Source: Lachnospiraceae bacterium
Lineage (GTDB): Bacteria > Bacillota > Clostridia > Lachnospirales > Lachnospiraceae
DNA length: 64,000 nucleotides
Assembly: GCA_017550165.1 (NCBI GenBank)
Contig: JAFZQH010000027.1
Location: forward strand, 1-64,000
Direction: 5' to 3'
A program made the translations under genes and the position numbers. This document shows, one piece after another, positions 25,467 to 33,733 of this stretch. Within the stretch, counting starts at the first letter, position 1. Every line of letters starts with the position of its first letter. A model generated the notes under the pieces. That model was given only the letters and a program-made list of their open reading frames with translations. It had not been told where the DNA came from and searched no databases.

Positions 25467-25886
25467 TTATTGTTTTTTCCCAAAAAGGGCGTCTTCCAGA
25501 GAAGTCTCAAGACGCGCCTTGTTTAGCTGAAGCTCGTGATTCTCCTCTTCCAGGGATTTGATCTTCTTATCCATCTCCTCCATCTTAAGCTGCATGGAGA
25601 TCAGCTCATGCTTAAGATCATAGAGTGCCTTCTCCTTGTCGGCCATATTGCTCTCAAGACCTTCAAGTTTCTTCTTCGTGTTGAACAGGTCCTCGGCGAT
25701 ATTCAACTGCAACAGCGTGGCTTTCATGTCCGTGGGCAGTTTGTTATAGCCGTCAAGGCCTGAACTCTCCACGATCTTATTATTGATGTATGAGGCTATT
25801 CGCTGGTAGAATTCTTCTGTTTCGTAGCCGCCCAGTTTGTAGACTTTGCCGGCGATAAGAACTTCTGTTGTTGTTTTTGCTGCCAT
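25467..25886 (-). CDS. zapA: Cell division protein ZapA
   Basis: ZapA binds and bundles FtsZ at the division septum. The 139-residue protein has the N-terminal ZapA head (VLIAGKVYKLGGYETEEFYQ) followed by a long coiled coil (about residues 65-135, KALYDLKHELISMQLKMEEM). The coiled coil is longer than in the shortest ZapA proteins but usual in Clostridia. It is 3 nt upstream of the U32 peptidase gene and begins the zapA-U32-SEDS-PBP operon, which fits a cell-division or wall-growth context. Confidence 0.9.
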   Translation of the reverse strand: MAAKTTTEVLIAGKVYKLGGYETEEFYQRIASYINNKIVESSGLDGYNKLPTDMKATLLQLNIAEDLFNTKKKLEGLESNMADKEKALYDLKHELISMQLKMEEMDKKIKSLEEENHELQLNKARLETSLEDALFGKKQ

Positions 25887-25954
25887 TCCTTTTCCCCCAT
25901 TTATTCAGATATTATAACCCCACGCTTCTGTTATTTATATTTCTGCCTAAATTA

Positions 25955-25982
25955 ATTATACAGTAATTGGCAGTAAAAACAA
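25955..25982 (-). promoter_or_regulatory. Possible sigma-A promoter of the zapA operon
   Basis: On the minus strand TTGTTT (25982-25977) is followed after 16 nt by TATAAT (25960-25955), about 70 nt upstream of zapA. The -35 box is weak. Confidence 0.45.
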
Positions 25983-26019
25983 CATTTTTGGCTGGGCATA
26001 TTTAAATTGTTTTATTCTT

Positions 26020-27015
26020 CTACAATGTGGGGCGGCCAAGATGTTGATATGCGGCGCGGGTGGCGACGCGGCCCCGGGGGGTTCGGTTGATCAGCCCGTT
26101 CTTGATGAGGTAGGGCTCGTATACGTCTTCGATGGTGCCGGGATCTTCCCCTATGGCTGAGGCAAGGGTATCCAGACCCACCGGCCCTCCGTCAAATGTA
26201 TCTATGATGGTGGTAAGGATCACACGGTCCGTATTATCAAGGCCGTATTTGTCCACTTCAAGCAGATCCAGAGCGTCTACCGCCACTTCCTTAGTTATGA
26301 CGCCGTCGTACTTTACTTCTGCAAAGTCCCTGACACGCTTAAGAAATCTGTTGGCAAGCCTCGGTGTCCCACGGGATCTGAGTGCTATCTGCTCCGCACC
26401 TGTATCGTCTATCTCCACTCCGAGTTTCTGTGAGGAATGAAGGATTATCTCTTTTAGTTCATCTGTCGAGTAGAACTCCAGCCTGTGCACTACTCCGAAT
26501 CTATCCCGCAAGGGTGCTGTAAGAAGCCCTGCCCTGGTAGTGGCGCCAACCAGTGTAAACTTAGGAAGATCCAGCCTGATAGATTTGGCTGTGGGTCCTT
26601 TTCCGATGATTATATCTATGCAATAGTCTTCCATGGCGGGATACAGCACCTCTTCCACCTGTCTGTTAAGACGATGTATCTCATCTACGAAGAGTACGTC
26701 CCCTTCCGACAACTGATTAAGGATGGCCGCCATTTCTCCCGGCTTTTCTATTGCAGGTCCGGAGGTTATCTTAATGTTAACTCCCATCTCATTGGCGATG
26801 ATCCCCGCCAGGGTGGTCTTGCCCAGTCCGGGAGGGCCGTAAAGCAGCACATGGTCCAGAACCTCGTGTCGCTTCTTCGCCGCCTCTATATATACCTTCA
26901 GGGTCTCCTTGGCCTTCTCCTGCCCAATGTATTCCGACAGGAACTTAGGCCGCAGGCTCTTCTCTATCTTGATATCCTCTTCTAATTCCTTAGTTGTAAT
27001 AATCCGCTTCTCCAT
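26020..27015 (-). CDS. ruvB: Holliday junction branch migration ATPase RuvB
   Basis: RuvB is the hexameric AAA+ motor that drives branch migration of Holliday junctions with RuvA. The protein (331 residues from the chosen start) has the conserved opening [20 protein letters not shown], Walker [14 protein letters not shown], Walker [14 protein letters not shown], sensor I VGATTRAG and a C-terminal winged helix. I start at ATG 27015 (CGGAGAG 4 nt before it). The frame stays open to 27063 only because it runs back through a REP-like repeat, giving the false peptide QRTVPC. ruvA lies upstream on the same strand. Confidence 0.97.
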   Translation of the reverse strand: MEKRIITTKELEEDIKIEKSLRPKFLSEYIGQEKAKETLKVYIEAAKKRHEVLDHVLLYGPPGLGKTTLAGIIANEMGVNIKITSGPAIEKPGEMAAILNQLSEGDVLFVDEIHRLNRQVEEVLYPAMEDYCIDIIIGKGPTAKSIRLDLPKFTLVGATTRAGLLTAPLRDRFGVVHRLEFYSTDELKEIILHSSQKLGVEIDDTGAEQIALRSRGTPRLANRFLKRVRDFAEVKYDGVITKEVAVDALDLLEVDKYGLDNTDRVILTTIIDTFDGGPVGLDTLASAIGEDPGTIEDVYEPYLIKNGLINRTPRGRVATRAAYQHLGRPTL

Positions 27016-27029
27016 TACACTCTCCGCAA

Positions 27030-27050
27030 GACAGGGGACGGTTCTCTGTC
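27030..27050 (+). repeat. REP-like element 1 of 3 between ruvA and ruvB
   Basis: A consensus core, 15 nt before the ruvB start. It lies inside the falsely extended ruvB frame. Confidence 0.9.
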
Positions 27051-27063
27051 TTCTTCTTCGCAA

Positions 27064-27084
27064 GACAGGGGACGGTTCTCTGTC
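27064..27084 (+). repeat. REP-like element 2 of 3 between ruvA and ruvB
   Basis: A consensus core in direct orientation to the first, 13 nt away. Confidence 0.9.
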
Positions 27085-27107
27085 TTCCCCTTGATTTTAC
27101 TGCATAG

Positions 27108-27128
27108 GACAGAGAACCGTCCCCTGTC
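27108..27128 (-). repeat. REP-like element 3 of 3 between ruvA and ruvB
   Basis: A consensus core in inverted orientation, 14 nt after the ruvA stop. It can pair with either neighbour to make a long hairpin. Confidence 0.9.
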
Positions 27129-27142
27129 TTATACGACTATTT

Positions 27143-27754
27143 TTAGAACTTTACGAGTTTTAGTGCCGCCTTAAGATATTCATCAACGCTAAGTCCATCT
27201 GCATCAGGAACAGCCCTCGCCGCCTTGAATGCTTCCGAGTCGGAAGCGCCCATGGAGACCAGCGCCTCCACAACTTCACCGAATACACCGCTTCCGGGAG
27301 AAGCAGCATTTACAAATACGGACTCTCCTGCCGGCGCCCCCAGTACATTTTCAATATCGATCTTGTCCTTTAACTCCAGGATAACGCGCTCGGCGCTCTT
27401 CTTCCCCACGCCGGGAGCATTCGATATGGCCTTGGCATCGCCGGAAATGATGGCCACCCGGAGATCCGATGCATTAAGCGCCGAAAGGATCGAGAGGGCA
27501 TTTTTCGGACCGATGCCACTGACCCCGATAAGCATCTTGAACATCTCAAGATCATCCTCGGAAATGAAGCCGAAGAGACTGATGTCATCCTCTCTCACAT
27601 TCATGTAAGTATATACTTTAACGCTCATCCCCGGCTCTACGCTGCCAAAAGACGCCGCCGACGGGATGTTCACAGCAAATCCCATGCCGTTATTCTCGAT
27701 CACCGCCTGATTCTCCGAGAGAGAAACAAGCTCCCCTTTAATATACGCTATCAT
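27143..27754 (-). CDS. ruvA: Holliday junction DNA helicase subunit RuvA
   Basis: RuvA binds four-way junctions and loads RuvB. The 203-residue protein has the N-terminal OB fold (MIAYIKGELVSLSENQAVIE), the tandem helix-hairpin-helix region (LIGVSGIGPKNALSIL and NAPGVGKKSAERVILEL) and the flexible linker leading to the RuvB-binding domain III (EALVSMGASDSEAFKA). Its start overlaps the miaB stop by 4 nt, so miaB-ruvA are translationally coupled, while three repeats separate ruvA from ruvB. Confidence 0.97.
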   Translation of the reverse strand: MIAYIKGELVSLSENQAVIENNGMGFAVNIPSAASFGSVEPGMSVKVYTYMNVREDDISLFGFISEDDLEMFKMLIGVSGIGPKNALSILSALNASDLRVAIISGDAKAISNAPGVGKKSAERVILELKDKIDIENVLGAPAGESVFVNAASPGSGVFGEVVEALVSMGASDSEAFKAARAVPDADGLSVDEYLKAALKLVKF

Positions 27755-29196
27755 ACTCTATCTCCAATATAATAAAATCCTTTTGCCTCAGACAACTTCA
27801 CTTCCACAATACTTCCGATAAGGGTCGCATCTCCCGGGAAATGTACCATGGAATTATTCTCAAGCCTTCCGCTTACCAGGCCTGGATCCTGTGGGTTAAT
27901 GCTCTCAACAAGCACCGGCAATGTCCGCCCTTCCAAGGCTTTATTCTTCACGGTCGCCTTTTCCTGGACCAGGGCAAGCAGCCTGTCGAATCGGTCCTTT
28001 ATCACGTCTTCCGGGATCTGGTCCTCCATTTTCGCAGCCGGAGTTCCCGTCCTCTTAGAGTAGATAAAAGTAAATGCGCTGTCATATTCCACCCGGTTCA
28101 CCACGTCCATTGTCTCAAGGAAATCTTCTTCTGTCTCCCCCGGGAATCCCACAATGATATCCGTGGTCAGGGCAATTTCCGGGATCGCTGTCCGTAACTT
28201 ATCCACCAGTTCCATGTACCCTTCCTTGGTATAATGCCGGTTCATTTCCTTAAGAACACGGCTACTGCCCGACTGCAGGGGAAGATGCAGATGATCGCAG
28301 ACCTTTGGCAGCTCCGCCATGGCTTTGATCAGCTCGTCCGAAAGATCCTTAGGATGGGACGTCATAAAACGGATCCTCTCGATCCCGTCAACCTCAGCCA
28401 CTTTTCTAAGAAGCTCTGCGAACGAAACCGGCTCATCCAGTCCCTTTCCGTAAGAGTTAACATTTTGCCCCAGCAACATGACTTCCTTTACGCCATCATC
28501 TGCCAGGTTCCTTATCTCTTCGATTATGTCTTCAGGCTTTCTGCTCCGCTCCCGGCCCCGCACATAAGGCACGATACAGTAGCTGCAGAAATTATTGCAG
28601 CCGAACATGATATTAACGCCTGATTTGAAAGAAAATTTCCTCTCGGAGGGGAGTTCCTCAACGATCTTGTCGGTCCCCTCCCAGATATCATAGACGCATG
28701 CTTTCTCCTCCAACCTCTTCGCCAGCAATTCCGGCAGTTCGAATATATTATGTGTCCCGAAAATGATGTCCACAAAACCATAAGACTTCCTGATCTTGTC
28801 CACCACCTCAGGCTCCTGCATCATGCACCCGCACATGGCGATCATCATTTGGGGGCGGCTTTTCTTAATATGTCCCAGTTTGCCAAGCCTGCCGTAGACC
28901 TTCAGGTTGGCATTCTCCCTGACAGTACAGGTATTGTAAATGATAAAATCCGCCGTCTCTTCATCTTCCTCCGGCAGGATCTCGTATCCCACACATTTTA
29001 GAATACCGGTAAGCTTCTCCGAATCCCTGGCATTCATCTGACAACCGAAGGTCTTGATACAGGCCGTAGGCTTCGAATCCCCTATCATGGCCTTCGCCCT
29101 GGCAATGAAATAATACTGCCTCTCAGGTTCATCTGCCGGCGGGTCATTTTCAATATCAATCTTAGAGACTATCCTCTCCAACTCACTAACGACCAT
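27751..29196 (-). CDS. miaB: tRNA-2-methylthio-N6-dimethylallyladenosine synthase
   Basis: MiaB is a radical-SAM methylthiotransferase that adds a methylthio group to i6A37 of tRNAs. The 481-residue protein has the N-terminal [4Fe-4S] domain with Cys in CIKTFGCQMNARDSE, YNTCTVRENA and MCGCMMQ. The radical-SAM motif is CNNFCSYCIVPYVRGRE, and a C-terminal TRAM domain (LPVLVESIN..VEVKLSEAKGFYYIG) follows. An N-terminal extension of about 40 residues precedes the core, as in many Clostridia. It overlaps ruvA by 4 nt and starts 14 nt after the AAA ATPase gene ends. Confidence 0.96.
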   Translation of the reverse strand: MVVSELERIVSKIDIENDPPADEPERQYYFIARAKAMIGDSKPTACIKTFGCQMNARDSEKLTGILKCVGYEILPEEDEETADFIIYNTCTVRENANLKVYGRLGKLGHIKKSRPQMMIAMCGCMMQEPEVVDKIRKSYGFVDIIFGTHNIFELPELLAKRLEEKACVYDIWEGTDKIVEELPSERKFSFKSGVNIMFGCNNFCSYCIVPYVRGRERSRKPEDIIEEIRNLADDGVKEVMLLGQNVNSYGKGLDEPVSFAELLRKVAEVDGIERIRFMTSHPKDLSDELIKAMAELPKVCDHLHLPLQSGSSRVLKEMNRHYTKEGYMELVDKLRTAIPEIALTTDIIVGFPGETEEDFLETMDVVNRVEYDSAFTFIYSKRTGTPAAKMEDQIPEDVIKDRFDRLLALVQEKATVKNKALEGRTLPVLVESINPQDPGLVSGRLENNSMVHFPGDATLIGSIVEVKLSEAKGFYYIGDRV

Positions 29197-29210
29197 ACTA
29201 TGACCCCACC

Positions 29211-30251
29211 TTATTCATATAATGAAACTACATCAATAAATCTGGGAAGTGCCAAAGAGACATAACCCCTTTCATTAGAACAGATCACACCCTTTTGAAG
29301 CAGCCTTTCCCTGTATTTTGAAAAGACTGATGAGGAAATGCCAAGTTCATTGCATATATCTCCGACCTTGGTATTATCTTTTTTTATAGCCAAAACTATA
29401 TCCTTATCCTGACGTGAAAGAGATGCCCATATTTTCCTGTATACATAATCATCAAGCATATCATCCAGTTTGAGAAGGATCTCATCCAATGATCTCTCAT
29501 TATTGTTTTCATAATAGAGCATACCTAAAGCCTGGAAAGCAAAAGCATACCCTTTTGTTATATTTGCAAGCTTCTTTGCCTCCGATTGCTCAATCCCAAG
29601 TGTAGACATATATTGCTTGATTATCTGGTTAATACTCAGTGGTTCCAGATGTATCTTGGGGGTTCTTAAGAGAAATGTCAACGCCGGGTCATTCTGTATC
29701 GCATATATATTTTCATATAATCCTGTCATTAAGAGAAACAGCGGATAGTCTTTTCTGATAAATATCTGAAATTGACTGGCAAAATACCTCATTTTATCAT
29801 CATGCATAACCTCATCTATCGTAATAAGAACCTTTTTTTTCTTCTTCTTTAGTACTTCCAGGATCTCTTCTATGATACTCACACTGTCCTTGGGGGCTTC
29901 CGTACCGCCAATTCCTATACCAAATCCTGCCAGAGAAATATTAAATCCTTTGGAGAAAATGTTGGGTGTTTTCCTGCATGAATCTATCAGTCTTTGCGAA
30001 AAATCTTCCATTAAATCCTGCGTAGAATTGATGTCAATAATGATCCAATCCCCCAATTGTTCAAATTCTGCAGCTATCGAAGTCATAAGGACGGTTTTGC
30101 CACTGCCGCGAATCCCCTCTATGAGAAATGTCTGACTAACAGGATTATCATCGCTGAATGTGCTGATGACAGTCTCGCTGTTCTCATATCTTGAGATGTA
30201 TTCTTTTGGACGTTTTCCAAAGGTTAACGTATAAGGATTGCCCTTACGCAT
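29211..30251 (-). CDS. AAA ATPase with C-terminal winged helix (Orc1/Cdc6-like, unknown role)
   Basis: The 346-residue protein has Walker A IEGIRGSGKTVLM (about residue 45), Walker B KVLITIDEVMHDD (about residue 143) and a C-terminal winged-helix region (VGDICNELGISSSVFSKYRERLLQKG). This two-part layout is shared by Orc1/Cdc6-like and prokaryotic ATPase families used in DNA binding or stress regulation. The substrate is unknown. AAGGAG lies 9 nt before ATG 30251. Upstream are a strong promoter and six phased TTCATAAT sites in its leader, so self-control through the winged helix is plausible. Confidence 0.8.
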   Translation of the reverse strand: MRKGNPYTLTFGKRPKEYISRYENSETVISTFSDDNPVSQTFLIEGIRGSGKTVLMTSIAAEFEQLGDWIIIDINSTQDLMEDFSQRLIDSCRKTPNIFSKGFNISLAGFGIGIGGTEAPKDSVSIIEEILEVLKKKKKKVLITIDEVMHDDKMRYFASQFQIFIRKDYPLFLLMTGLYENIYAIQNDPALTFLLRTPKIHLEPLSINQIIKQYMSTLGIEQSEAKKLANITKGYAFAFQALGMLYYENNNERSLDEILLKLDDMLDDYVYRKIWASLSRQDKDIVLAIKKDNTKVGDICNELGISSSVFSKYRERLLQKGVICSNERGYVSLALPRFIDVVSLYE

Positions 30252-30275
30252 CTTGAGGTACTCCTTTCGTATTCA

Positions 30276-30351
30276 TTCATAATTCGGAATTTCTTTCATA
30301 ATCGTTCATAATTATTCATAATTTAATAATTTCTTCATAATCGTTCATAAT
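30276..30351. promoter_or_regulatory. Six phased TTCATAAT repeats in the leader of the AAA ATPase gene
   Basis: The octamer TTCATAAT (ATTATGAA on the transcribed strand) starts at 30276, 30295, 30305, 30315, 30334 and 30344. The spacings are 19, 10, 10, 19 and 10 nt, about one or two helical turns. The array begins just downstream of the -10 box and covers the start site, which fits an operator or an RNA-level binding array. Confidence 0.75.
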
Positions 30352-30352
30352 T

Positions 30353-30381
30353 ATTATAATGTTACTAAATAGAAGAGTCAA
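30353..30381 (-). promoter_or_regulatory. Strong sigma-A promoter of the AAA ATPase gene
   Basis: On the minus strand TTGACT (30381-30376) is followed after 17 nt by TATAAT (30358-30353). The phased repeats start right after the -10 box. Confidence 0.85.
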
Positions 30382-30425
30382 TACTCCTTCTCTTAAGGAT
30401 AAGAATACGAAAAGTGACTTTCATA

Positions 30426-30458
30426 AAAGAGACAGGACTTTAGTCCTGCCTCCTCTTT
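30426..30458 (-). terminator. Intrinsic terminator of the 861-residue-frame surface protein gene
   Basis: CAGGAC/GTCCTG hairpin (30433-30448) within outer AAAGAG/CTCTTT arms, followed on the minus strand by TTTTATG. Its sequence resembles the terminator at 39374-39398. Confidence 0.65.
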
Positions 30459-30466
30459 GAAAATTA

Positions 30467-33043
30467 TCAATTTGCTTTTACTGTTACATTGATGCTCTTC
30501 TGGATCCTACCCACTTTGACCGTTATTTTAGCCTTTCCCTTTTTAAGCGCCGTCAGCTTTATACTGTCTTTACTCTTCTTATACTCTGCCTTAACTACCG
30601 TAGGATCACTGTTTGTTATCTTCGCCGTTTCACCGGTCACTTTTCGTTTTGGAGTGGCTTCTATCTTAACCGTTTCCGATTTGCCCTTTTTATCAAGTGT
30701 AACCTTGGACTTAACCTTCAGCTTGGTGGTGGTCGATTCCACGTTCACATTGACCTTTAGAGATTGTTTACCGTATTTTACGGTAATTACGGCACTCCCT
30801 TTTTTCTTACCTTGAATTGTGATCTTTCCGTTGCCCTTCGAGTATGAAGCAGACGCTACACTTTTATTCGATGAACTAACCTTTATGTTTTTGTTCTTTA
30901 AGGTTGATACCGTTGCATTTTTTCCTGCTGGTACTGTCACGGAATCAGGGTTTACATGAAGAGGAACACCGTTTACCGTGACGTTTATATACTCAGTTTT
31001 CTTTCCAACCTTCACGGATATCTTCGTAGATCCGGCTTCTTTGGCAGTAATGCTGATCTTGCCCGTTTTATTATTGTACTTAACAGTAGCAACCTTGTTA
31101 TTCTTTGACTTGACGGTTGCTTTGGTTCCCTTAGGAAGTGTAACTACCGCATTCTTACCTTCAGCAATTACAGCCTTGTGCCCGGAAAGCCCGATTTTTG
31201 AGGTGTTATCGTTGTATACCAGTGAGTTGCTAACCGTTACTGTGCACTCGGCCTTTACCCCATTAGGTGCACTCGCTGAAATAACTGTCGTACCTGCCGA
31301 AAAAGCTTTTATGACACCTGTGGAAGAAACAGTTGCCACTTTCGGATTACTGCTAGTCCAAGTAATCTTTCTGTTTGATGCTTCCACAGGTTGTATGGTT
31401 GCCTTAAGCGTATTGGTATCTCCCACAACCATTGTAAGAGATTTTTGATTAAGGGATACTCCCGTTACTTTTACTTCAGGTCCAATGACATATTTTGAGA
31501 AATGCGGCACCGTGTATTTAATTATCCCGCCCCTCTGTACTTTTACACTGTTTATCCATTCAAATGACTTGCTAATTTCATTGTAGTATTGAATATCAAC
31601 GTTGGAGCCTACGGGGAATTTGTTCGTATCAACTTTTAAAGTAATAGTAGTTTCTCCGGGGATTTTACCACTATTATCGTATTTATTTTTAAATTCTAAG
31701 GTTTCAACTTCATCAATCCCATATCCGTTCGAAGCGATAAGCTTCTTTTCCGTATTATCAGGGTTATGCTTATTTACAGTAGGTTCGAAAGGTATCTTTT
31801 TATCAATATCTTTATCATCTATAGTATAAGTCGCTTCGTCAGTTTCAACAGAAAGATCTTTTCCAAGATCCGATGATGAATCAACAAAGTCTTTAGAAGC
31901 AGCTTCCTTTGTATCAATGCTCGTATCCTTCTTTAGATAGTCTTCTATAGCATCCAATCCATAAAAATAAGACAGATCAATATAAGCCATATAGTATCCA
32001 CCCTCACCAGGCCGAACCGTAACAACATTTTCCGGTTTGCATCCAATCATGGAAGCATCTGAAAAAACAAAATCCGAAGAAGCAAAGTAACTCCACATAT
32101 AAAACTCTGCTTCGTTACATGCATTGGGGTCATAGCTATAACGCCATACACAGGTTCTAAAAGCCCCACGAAGATTCCCCGTTTTTCTCTCAAAGGAAGA
32201 CATATATAAGCAGCCTAAATCCTTCTCTTCAGGAAGCTTCCCATATTTATCAAAGTAATGGCAATACGAATACTCTCCGTCGTTATTCAACAATTCCTTT
32301 GTACAATATTTTTTATAAAAACCTTTCCATAACTCGCCAACACCTACGCTTTTACCATCGACAAGAAGTTTTTTTACCGTAAAATGACAAATATTATCCC
32401 ACTCACTGTCTTTTGTCTTAAATTCCTCAGGATTAAATGCCGTATGGAACAAATAATAATTAGTTCCTTCCGGGTAATAATTCTGCAATGTTGCCGGATT
32501 AGTCTCATATGTCACATATGGTGAAAAATCGTTCTTAATATCCTGAGCCAGCCATTTAGGATGAATATTCCACGAATACTCCTCCATTCCATTGTTAACA
32601 TGAATATACAGATCATTCAGATTGGATTCCACAGTTCTTATCTTATTAAAATAATACTTAGGTATTACTGCTTTACTATCAGTGACCTCAACACCAATAC
32701 TGAATTTCCATGTATATATATTTCTTCTAGCATATGCGTAATCAAACTCAGCTTTAAACTCCGGAGTGTTAAGTGCTGCCGCGCTTACATTTTCCATAGC
32801 ATGCCACGTTCCCCATTTAGGATCCTTCGGATAAGTCCACTCTTGATAACTATACAAAAAAGTTCCGTCCTTAAGATAGACATCGCCTACATGTCCTTCT
32901 TGCCAATCACTATGAACCTCATCCTCCATCCTGTATGTGTACTTTGTAAAGCCCTCTTTGCGTACTGCCTCAGCAGAAACATCCGCCTTGAAAGCAGCCA
33001 ACACCAGAAATGATAACATTACAGTAAACAAAAACTTCTTCAT
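30467..33043 (-). CDS. Secreted multi-domain surface protein with Big_2 and repeated Ig-like domains
   Basis: The 858-residue protein starts at ATG 33043 (GGAGG 9 nt upstream) with a signal peptide MKKFLFTVMLSFLVLAAF ending near VSAEA. Residues about 25-390 form an aromatic-rich N-terminal domain that I do not recognise (YRMEDEVHSDWQEGHVGDVY). A ZU5/PKD-like stretch (VGSNVDIQYYNEISKSFEW) and one clear Big_2 domain (VSLNQKSLTMVVGD) follow. Three to four Lys-rich Ig-like repeats run to the C-terminus (KAKITVKVGRIQKSINVTV). It is probably an adhesin or matrix protein. No LPXTG or membrane anchor is present. The gene stands alone between terminators. Confidence 0.82.
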   Translation of the reverse strand: MKKFLFTVMLSFLVLAAFKADVSAEAVRKEGFTKYTYRMEDEVHSDWQEGHVGDVYLKDGTFLYSYQEWTYPKDPKWGTWHAMENVSAAALNTPEFKAEFDYAYARRNIYTWKFSIGVEVTDSKAVIPKYYFNKIRTVESNLNDLYIHVNNGMEEYSWNIHPKWLAQDIKNDFSPYVTYETNPATLQNYYPEGTNYYLFHTAFNPEEFKTKDSEWDNICHFTVKKLLVDGKSVGVGELWKGFYKKYCTKELLNNDGEYSYCHYFDKYGKLPEEKDLGCLYMSSFERKTGNLRGAFRTCVWRYSYDPNACNEAEFYMWSYFASSDFVFSDASMIGCKPENVVTVRPGEGGYYMAYIDLSYFYGLDAIEDYLKKDTSIDTKEAASKDFVDSSSDLGKDLSVETDEATYTIDDKDIDKKIPFEPTVNKHNPDNTEKKLIASNGYGIDEVETLEFKNKYDNSGKIPGETTITLKVDTNKFPVGSNVDIQYYNEISKSFEWINSVKVQRGGIIKYTVPHFSKYVIGPEVKVTGVSLNQKSLTMVVGDTNTLKATIQPVEASNRKITWTSSNPKVATVSSTGVIKAFSAGTTVISASAPNGVKAECTVTVSNSLVYNDNTSKIGLSGHKAVIAEGKNAVVTLPKGTKATVKSKNNKVATVKYNNKTGKISITAKEAGSTKISVKVGKKTEYINVTVNGVPLHVNPDSVTVPAGKNATVSTLKNKNIKVSSSNKSVASASYSKGNGKITIQGKKKGSAVITVKYGKQSLKVNVNVESTTTKLKVKSKVTLDKKGKSETVKIEATPKRKVTGETAKITNSDPTVVKAEYKKSKDSIKLTALKKGKAKITVKVGRIQKSINVTVKAN

Positions 33044-33118
33044 ACACACCAACCTCCATAAAACCTGTTATTAAGAAAAACTCCATGGTTATCATTATGA
33101 TTTATTCTAAAAACACAT

Positions 33119-33150
33119 AAGGAATCAAACTCTTACGAGCCTGATTCCTT
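33119..33150 (-). terminator. Terminator or attenuator hairpin after the 22-codon gene
   Basis: A 9-bp stem (AAGGAATCA with TGATTCCTT) with a 14-nt loop is followed on the minus strand by TATGTGTTTTTAG. It lies between the small gene and the downstream surface-protein gene and could terminate one or attenuate the other. Confidence 0.6.
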
Positions 33151-33161
33151 AGCTGCCTTTT

Positions 33162-33230
33162 TTAGCTCCTTGCCATATAACCATAAATCAACTCATCAAT
33201 CCTGCTCAGATTAGCAACCTCTACTGTCAT
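33162..33230 (-). CDS. Small 22-residue protein with its own promoter and ribosome site
   Basis: The minus-strand frame encodes MTVEVANLSRIDELIYGYMA followed by RS and TAA. GGAGG lies 11 nt before the ATG, a near-consensus promoter sits about 85 nt upstream, and a hairpin with a T-run follows 12 nt after the stop. The peptide is amphipathic and slightly acidic, without cysteines or a signal sequence. It may be a regulatory small protein or a leader peptide for the surface protein downstream. I recognise no family. Confidence 0.5.
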   Translation of the reverse strand: MTVEVANLSRIDELIYGYMARS

Positions 33231-33311
33231 AAATATATACACCTCCGCTTATTAATTTTATGAAATTATCAGACTTTAATATGCAATTAGAACGAGTATT
33301 CTAACATTTAT

Positions 33312-33340
33312 ATCATAACACCCCAAATGACTTGTGTCAA
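33312..33340 (-). promoter_or_regulatory. Consensus sigma-A promoter of the small 22-residue gene
   Basis: On the minus strand TTGACA (33340-33335) is followed after 17 nt by TATGAT (33317-33312), pointing toward the small gene. The XRE regulator is divergent, so this may be its target. Confidence 0.8.
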
Positions 33341-33463
33341 TCGCATTACGCTATTTACACAAGGTTTATAACCTGTCTCAACCCCTTTAGAATCATAAGG
33401 GAGCGAACCCACGAAACTATGGTCGATCCTAATTGGATTATGGTTAAAAAACGGAGAAAATGA

Positions 33464-33691
33464 ATGAAAAAAGAGTATGAGAAATACTATGAGCAATTTG
33501 GATTAAATGTTGTGTATTACCGCAAACGCCAGAGACTGACACAACTGCAGCTTGCTGAACTGGCTGACGTGGACAGAAGCCATATCAGCGCAATCGAACT
33601 TGGTAAGGTAGGGGTATCCTTCGATGTTATATTCAAACTCTGTGAAGTGCTGCAGATCACGCCAAAGGAGCTGTTCGATTTTCGAGATTAG
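33464..33691 (+). CDS. XRE-family helix-turn-helix regulator
   Basis: The 75-residue protein is a single HTH_3 (Cro/CI-type) domain: GLNVVYYRKRQRLTQLQLAE then LADVDRSHISAIELGKVGVS. There is no extra effector domain. Such minimal XRE proteins act as repressors of their own or neighbouring genes. GGAG lies 7 nt before the ATG. It is divergent from the small 22-residue gene, and the two share a ~230-nt control region. An intrinsic terminator follows 8 nt after the stop, so it is monocistronic. Confidence 0.9.
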   Translation: MKKEYEKYYEQFGLNVVYYRKRQRLTQLQLAELADVDRSHISAIELGKVGVSFDVIFKLCEVLQITPKELFDFRD

Positions 33692-33698
33692 ATAAAGT

Positions 33699-33726
33699 CA
33701 GCGCCGTCACCGGGACGGCGCTGTTT
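33699..33726 (+). terminator. Intrinsic terminator after the XRE regulator
   Basis: A 10-bp perfect stem CAGCGCCGTC/GACGGCGCTG with loop ACCGG is followed by TTTTCTTG. It may also serve the convergent surface protein gene. Its stem is repeated at 36998-37026. Confidence 0.85.
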
Positions 33727-33733
33727 TCTTGTT

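Noticed and set aside
27016..27063. 16-residue N-terminal extension of RuvB
   Set aside because: It is translated from a REP-like repeat and is absent from the RuvB family; a good ribosome site precedes 27015.
27030..27128. Three repeats considered as a small CRISPR array
   Set aside because: The copies are in mixed orientation, gaps are 13 and 23 nt, there are no cas genes, and the same element occurs singly elsewhere.
30276..30351. Phased TTCATAAT repeats considered as replication iterons
   Set aside because: There is no replication initiator or plasmid-type gene; the position next to a promoter fits an operator better.
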